DNA from: Larix kaempferi | Taxonomy: Eukaryota; Streptophyta; Pinopsida; Pinales; Pinaceae | Assembly (NCBI GenBank): GCA_027924585.1 | Contig: BSBM01000299.1 | Coordinates: 32,030,501 to 32,094,500 of the forward strand | DNA length: 64,000 nucleotides | Reading direction: 5' to 3' | Shown: positions 57,950 through 64,000 of the stretch, in pieces | Numbering within the stretch: the stretch's first letter is position 1 | How the letters are laid out: the number at the start of each line of letters is the position of its first letter | Position numbers and translations under genes: made by a program | The notes under the pieces: model-generated | Told to the model about the DNA's origin: nothing | What the model saw: the letters and a program-made list of their open reading frames with translations, nothing else | Databases searched by the model: none

Positions 57950-58312
57950 TGTAAAAAGGAAGGTTCTAAAGCTTTAGCATGAATGCTAAGTAAGCCTCGG
58001 GGTTACCCTTAGGACCCCTCACGTCATCAAAAGAAGAACAATAGTTAGCACTTATAAACATCAATATTTGATTGAGCTTTGACATAGGTATTATAACAAT
58101 ACAACTGAGACAAGAAAAAGCTCTAGTAACATCTTAGAATAGATTTTAACTTCATTTTATAGCAAGACACAAACATTACATCAAATGATTGTACAAACAC
58201 TTTTTACACCATAATGACAAAGAAACATTAATTTTATTTCTGCACAGTTTGTTTAATCATTAAATGCTACATTGAAATTTTTTATATTTTTGGTAATTTT
58301 TGGGATGTTACA
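57950..58312 (-). repeat. LTR-type fragment, unit B
   Basis: Copy of 43430..43790, ending GGGATGTTACA at 58312. Same offset as the rest of the duplication. Confidence 0.45.
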
Positions 58313-58424
58313 GAACATCATCCAGAGCATCGTCCTAATGCTCATCACACAATGCTTACATCCATAGCCATGAGAAGGATCCTCCTATCACCATGCTTGG
58401 AATGGCTTTTGCAAATGTGTCCCA

Positions 58425-58820
58425 TCACTTCTTCCTCGAAGTATCTTCTATCTGAAGAACACCAAGCCTCTCTTTGAAGTACTCAAACTTCACTATGGCT
58501 AGTGGTTTCGTCAACACATCTACAACTTGCTCATTTTTCGCAACATACAGGAGCTTCACTACTCCTCTTTGCACCATATATGTGATATAGTGATATTTGA
58601 TCTCGATGTTCTTCGACCTGTCATGAAACACTAGGTTCTGTGACAACTTCACACAACTCTCGTTGTCACAATAGATACAAGTAGCATCCAACCAGAGATA
58701 AAATAACTCAGACAATAGCTTCCTAATCCATACTGCCTCACAAGTGGCCGAATAAGCTGCGGCATACTCTACTTCAACTGTACTCAATGCTACGCACGAT
58801 TGCTTCGATGAATCGACCAT
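58425..58820 (-). pseudogene. Ty1/copia RNase H fragment, unit B
   Basis: Unit B copy of 43903..44298, same length, with about two dozen residue differences (for example ALSTVEVEYAAAYSATCEAV, IYCDNESCVKLSQNLVFHDR, VVDVLTKPL). Here LTKPL is the family form, so unit A changed at that site. It is equally isolated from any reverse transcriptase. Confidence 0.8.
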
Positions 58821-59234
58821 GCAATGAGACTAGAAGGCTTAGGGAAACCATGTTGTTATCTTTCTTAATGAGGGCTCAGTCTGTACTTTCGGGTGCAAGA
58901 ATTGGAAGCTCCAATCTTATTATTTTGGGGGCCCCCATCTCTTGTACTGTCCTTCTATTTATAAGTGTTTTGGTCACGAGTGCAACCTAGGGTTTTGGAC
59001 TTGAGATGGTTTAGTTTACTTGACTTGACATCTTTGTCTTAAAAATAATTTTAGTCTCTTTATACTTTTAACTCTTTATACTTTTAACTCTTAGTTATAC
59101 TTTATTTAACAATATATATATATTTATATAACTAAATTTAACTTTAGTTATTACTCTCTTGTGACTGAACCCTTAGTTATTTATATTTATACGTTTATGA
59201 TTGTAATAGAACTCTTAGTTTATTTATATAGTAC

Positions 59235-59235
<1 letters not shown>

Positions 59236-59287
<52 letters not shown>
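59236..59287. repeat. (TA)n microsatellite, unit B
   Basis: About 26 uninterrupted TA units. The unit A equivalent near 44568..44597 is shorter. Confidence 0.9.
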
Positions 59288-59290
<3 letters not shown>

Positions 59291-59579
59291 AGACTTTTTA
59301 GTTTATTTACATTTTATTAAATACATATATTATATTTATATGTTTTGACTCTCAGTTTATTTAATCATAGGATTTCTTTTAATTATCCTATCTTTTAGTT
59401 GATTTGGTATGTCAACTAATAGGTTGTTATAATCCCTTTGCATGCAGTCCATCTTTCTTTCTCTGAAGAGAAAGAAAGATGATTTATTTAATCAATTGAA
59501 AAATATGATTACTAATGCTCCATAGTTTTTGGCTCAACATTAGCAATGTGATGAGTTTTTGTGCTATTCAAATTTTTTC

Positions 59580-60130
59580 AGGCTCAACACTTTTAAGTGA
59601 GGTAACTCCAGTGTTATTTAGAGCTTATGCTCAACACTTTTAAATGGGAGTTACACTAGTGCTATTTGAGAGATTGTGCTCAACACTACTTCTAGGATCC
59701 ATAGAAGATACACCTAGGGATACAAAGATCAAGGATCCGATGCTCCAGATCTTATGCTAAACATCTATAATGGTTGGTGTGCTCTGGGGCTTATTCCCAA
59801 CACTTATTAATTATCTTGTGGGGTTATCTATGTGATCCAGAGCTTACACTGAACACATAATACAATAACCCATGTGCTCCAGAGCTTATGCTCAACACAT
59901 AACAAAAGTCATCCATGTGCTCCACGGCTTATGCCCAACACATAAAAAAAGTCATCCATGTGCTCCAAGGATTATTCCCAACACGTAACAAAAGTCATCC
60001 ATGTGCTCCAAGGTTTATGCCCAACACATAACAAAATTCATCCATGCGCTCCACGGCTTATGCCCAACACATAAAAAAGGCATCCATGTGCTCGAGGGGT
60101 TATGCTCAACACATAACAAAAGTCAAAGTC
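59580..60130 (+). repeat. Minisatellite with GCTTATGCTCAACAC units, unit B (expanded)
   Basis: Six 43-bp (one 42-bp) units begin ATGTGCTCCA at about 59871, 59914, 59957, 60000, 60043 and 60085. The same array in unit A has about two. Related to phrases in the chromovirus 3' LTR read in the opposite direction. Confidence 0.75.
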
Positions 60131-61549
60131 TCTGGATATTACACAAGCTAGCGAAATCTAGTAGAGGTATTGATAGCTCTATGGTTGAGCTCACTAGCTT
60201 AGCAATTCCTTCCTTTCTATTACCTTGAGAGCTTGATAAGCCCATTTTTTTATTGGCTTGGCTGAGATGTGGTATATCCTTGGCTATATGTGATTTTGTT
60301 TTTTGCTTTTCCTTGTGGAAATCATGCCCAACTCGGCGGTTGCGGCTATGTTGAGAGATTGCGGACGAAGGTTATCCTATGGTTGGGTAGAACATTGCAT
60401 TTGCATAACGAGTTGCTCGGGACAAGTTCATATCAAGATAAGTATTCTCTTGTATTAATTATGCAATATCTTTAATTGATGCGTGTGAGAATTAAGCTTG
60501 TGTATCAATGATGTGTGTGTGCCTCTGGATGGAGTTTACTTCTGTTATTATTTGTATTATGCATTTATTTGCATGAATTTGTAAAATGAATATGGGGAAA
60601 AATTGGGAAGCTTGAATGTAGTGTCATGTCCCCTCTCGGATTGATGAAAGGGGACATGACAACTTAAATCACATTATTCAATATATACTCTTATATATTT
60701 ACAAAAAATATATCAAACAATATTAAAAACAATAGGTTTACTACATTGTATATGTAAAAATTATAATGAATTTTCTTATGATGTTATAAATTGTGAATAT
60801 GGATCCTAATTACCCAATAATCTCTTAGGAAAGGGGCTTGGTCATGATTTAAAAGATGGTAAACGTCAAACATAAAATCTTCTAATGAATTTAGTGAATT
60901 AGTGACTTAAAACAATTTATTTCAATAAATAAAATAAATAATTCAAAAATAAACATTTAACAATGTTTATATCAACTAATTAATTAAAAAAAATTAATTT
61001 CATTAGAAATCAATACGATAATAAAAATATTTATAAATTCCTTTCCTTTTATGATGGAAGAACAATAATGATATCACTACAAAAACAAAATTATCTCTGG
61101 GATACTAGTTTTATTCATCTTGATAAAAACATAGCAAATTTTCATAAAATCAAAGCAAATTTGTAGACCATGAAACTTAATTTTACTACTTAGTAATAAA
61201 CTTATAAACTTATTAATATGTAAACCAAGATATTTAAATGTATATATTAATATGATGTTATCAAAGATCACATTTGTTAAGCAATGTATAACTAAATTTA
61301 AGTATAATAAATATTTATCTAATAAAAATAATTATAAATTCTAAAACATAATTTAATAAACTTATGGCCGTTTTTTTTTTTAAATTCTACCATCCTTTTA
61401 TAATTTCAAAGATTAAATTACAAATCATGTTTACTAATTTGAGATTTACTCACTCACATATAACATTAAGTCTATATAGCAATATACTAGATTTATCTTA
61501 AAACTAGAGAGGGATCCATTTTTAACATGTGCTTAATAAATTTGGGGAT
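60131..61549. other. Unit B spacer with the empty insertion site
   Basis: Matches 45280..45971 joined to 54913..55690. The joint near 60811..60826 reads ACCCAATAATCTCTTA without an insertion. Short frames are not convincing genes. Confidence 0.6.
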
Positions 61550-62445
61550 CCAGGTTTAACATGTGCTTAATAGATTTCAGTTTAACATGGATTTATGTTG
61601 GTTTTAAGTTTTTTATTATAAGGAAACATTATTTTTCTTAATTACTTTTTATTTTTTATAATTTATGAGCCCACATGGAAATATAACCTGAGAAAAGTGA
61701 TACAATAATCATTTCAATAGATCTCGGTTTAACGTAGATTTATGTTGGTTTTAATTTTTTATTATAAGGCAACATTATTTTTCTTAATTACTTTTTATTT
61801 TTTATAATTTATGAGCGGACATGAAAATGTAACATGAGAAAAGTGACATCTCCCCCAAACTCAATTGTAAACACTGAATACAATAATCATTTCAATAGAT
61901 CTGGGTTTAACATGGATTTATGTTGGTTTTAATTTTATATTATAAGGTAACATTATTTTTCTTAATTACTTTTTATTTTTTATAATTTATGAGCCCACAT
62001 GAAAAAGTAACTTTAGAAAAGTGACAATAGCTCCCCCAAACTGAAATGTAAACAGGTGGCTACTCTCATACAATAACCATTCTACTCTCATACAATAATC
62101 ATTTCAATAGATCTAGGTTTAACATGGATTTATGTTGCTTTTAATTTTTTATTATAAGGAAACATTTTTTTTTATTACTTTTTATTTTTTATAATTTATG
62201 AGCCAACATGAAAATGTAACCAGAGAAAAGTGGTAACATCTCCCCCAAACTGAATTCTAAGCATCTGGCTACTATTGATACAATAATCATTTCAATAAAT
62301 CTCGGTTTAATGTGGATTTATGTTGGTTTTAATTTTTTATTATAAAGAAACATTATTTTTCTTAATTACTTTTTATTTTTTATAATTTATGAGCAGACCT
62401 GAAAATGTAACATGAGAGAAGTTACCACATCTCCCCTAAATTGAA
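61550..62445 (+). repeat. 190-bp minisatellite upstream of the gene copy, unit B
   Basis: Same repeat, again about five units. The last one is joined directly to the gene body at GAATTGT (62443..62449) by a deletion. Confidence 0.75.
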
Positions 62446-63245
62446 TTGTTTTGTCCAATACTCATGAGGGATTCAAGCCAAAGAAAAAATTTTGTTCAAG
62501 TGATCGAGTTTTACCAGTTGATTCAGTTATTACAGTTAATGTTGTAGATGATGATAATTTTGACTTGGATCTTTTCAAAGGGCATGACTATGACCAGGCA
62601 TTGGCAGAGCTGAATTTGCAGCCTGAGGGACTCTCATCCAAAAAAGAGATGAAGCCAAAAATTGCGTCTCCCATCGATGGATCCAAGTTCAAGCCTATTG
62701 AAGAGGCAAGCCTTGTTCTCAACCCATCAAATGCACCTGCAGATATATCATGTGGAAATGTGGCTGAGAATTGGGAGACGGCAACTTGGGATGAAAGTCT
62801 AACGGATTTAGATTCAGACGACAAATGTTTCAGTAGTCCCTCAAAGGAGAGCATGTGCTCAAATAGTATTTGTTCCACTCCTACTTCTTCGGTACTATTA
62901 AATGACAACCTCTGTGAGAAACTCTTCCTTTTGCAACAACAATGTCAAGATTGGGATAAGATACCATCATTATCTTCAGTTTTGACACAAGAGTTGGTGG
63001 AGACTGAAAAGAAGGTTCGAGATTTCTCCAATTCCACATTGGAGAAATTTTTAATGCAGCTGGATGCTGAATTGGGCCCTGCGACCTTGAAAGCATTAAG
63101 CAATGAACTCGACGACAACGACGATCCACAAGATCCTCTCTACTGGCCTCTCAATCCGGAATCTTATAGGAATATTGAAGGATTCTTTGACAAGATCCTC
63201 TCTACTGACCTCTCTGCGGTTTGCTTTACCTCAATCCAACAATAA
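62443..63245 (+). pseudogene. Repeat-protein gene, unit B copy (3' part only)
   Basis: An open frame of about 264 codons covers one core (LDLFKGHDYDQALAELNLQP) and the C-terminal tail (NLCEKLFLLQQQCQDWDK, NDDPQDPLYWPLNPESYRN). It lacks the start, the repeat array and the promoter, all removed by a deletion with GAATTGT at the junction. Only one core is present and it is joined directly to the tail, so the array-core module was not doubled in this lineage. The last 20 codons differ wholly from the intact gene. It has no ATG of its own before the homology. Confidence 0.8.
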
Positions 63246-64000
63246 ATCGAAGCAATGCATATCCGTATGACAGAATAAATCCAAGAAATGCATATCCACA
63301 ATAGTTATTTTTTATTTATTTTAATTTTTTATTAGTTTTTTTTTTAAATTGATTAGTAAAATAATAAACTTAGAAAAAAATACCTCTCTGCGGTATGCTT
63401 TACCTCAATCCAACGCTAAATTGAAGCCACGAGACTCAGAATTCGCTTTGGTTCCAGTGAGTGTTACTACAGCACAAACGGACTTCCCTCCTTTGAGTAA
63501 GCTATTCACCTGAACGGTTACTATTAGAACAGTAAAGTTTAGTTTTATTTTAGTCAGAGTACCATGTACTTATTTCTAGGTTTTCCTTGATTCTAAAGCA
63601 GTATAGAATCTCTAATTCCTGGATTGTTCTGCTCTCTCCCTGTTTCAACTACTAAAGGACACTGCGAGCTTAGCCCTAGATTGTCAAATTGTCTGTTCAA
63701 AGGAGGTGAACGGCTTTGCTTCTCTTCCTTTGGGTTCCATTCAATATGAACATGACTAATGAAAACTACGTAGGCCATCCCTTCAGTCGATTGTTACATG
63801 TACCTTATTTGTCGACCTGTGATGAACAGAAAAAGAGATCGAAGCCACTGGATCAGAGAGTCACTAATCAGATGCACTTGATCATATAAAAAATAACTTT
63901 TTTCCTTGACATCATGGATTTTTATTTGTAATGGCCAGAGATAACCAGAGATCTTCCAGTGAATGGGAAATAATATTCATGGTAGCGAAATAATGTTATG
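63246..64000. other. No gene recognised at the right edge
   Basis: The phrase CTCTGCGGT(T/A)TGCTTTACCTCAATCCAAC, which encodes the odd end of the 62.4 kb gene copy, recurs near 63386, so that 3' end was acquired from a local repeat. The rest is anonymous. Confidence 0.45.

Larger units (their letters stand above)
57696..63245. repeat. Tandem duplication, unit B
   Basis: Collinear with unit A: LTR-type piece (to 58312), copia RNase H (58425..58820), 43-bp minisatellite, empty insertion site near 60813, 190-bp minisatellite and repeat-protein gene. It runs past the point where unit A is cut, so it retains the gene's 3' part. Confidence 0.8.

Overview
The window is nuclear DNA of a land plant. 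The evidence is an AT-rich background, spliced genes with GT-AG introns, plant-only families (a CELLULOSE SYNTHASE INTERACTIVE C2 domain, a SWIM/MULE-derived gene like Arabidopsis At1g60560, a plant-type chromovirus) and a very high load of nested LTR retrotransposons and minisatellites. A large-genome plant such as a gymnosperm would fit, but the sequence does not settle the species. Almost every recognisable gene is broken; the one long intact non-transposon reading frame is 28595..30571.

Region 1 (1..15.4 kb): a relic quinone-oxidoreductase exon, then a six-exon SWIM/MULE-derived gene (1683..15359, +) with four in-frame stops. An LTR retrotransposon (4199..15039, coding strand -) sits in its fifth exon, with TG...CA ends, a perfect 5-bp target duplication (GTAAG) and a tRNA-Asp-type primer binding site. 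Its 3.35-kb LTRs are unusual: each carries the C-terminal part of a CSI protein (armadillo tail plus C2 domain) and an exon resembling a REF6/ELF6-type jumonji demethylase, both in the element's sense orientation. The interior encodes Gag, protease and an RNase H of the Tat type, with no reverse transcriptase or integrase.

Region 2 (15.4..28.5 kb): no intact gene. It holds small tandem repeats, a degenerate plant RNase H-like fragment and a short GC-rich island.

Region 3 (28.6..30.6 kb): a 658-aa protein of unknown family, built from two arrays of 21-22 aa repeats, each array followed by a conserved core of about 130 aa, plus a unique C-terminal tail. The repeat unit combines an R-P-L motif and a T-P site; the first unit reads RRPLREIN, like a destruction box. 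Two broken paralogues lie at 56.9..57.7 kb and 62.4..63.2 kb.

Region 4 (31.6..43.2 kb): minisatellites, a decayed Ty1/copia gag-protease fragment, and a chromovirus (Ty3/gypsy with chromodomain) inserted in it at 33162. The chromovirus pol is riddled with stops. It is followed by a long non-coding stretch with several related LTR ends.

Region 5 (43.2..64 kb): a tandem duplication (unit A 43173..57695, unit B from 57696). Unit A later received a second LTR element (45972..54907) with 3-kb LTRs full of tandem repeats and no recognisable coding capacity; unit B keeps the empty site. The duplication cut the repeat-protein gene in unit A. In unit B a microhomology deletion removed the 5' half of the same gene.
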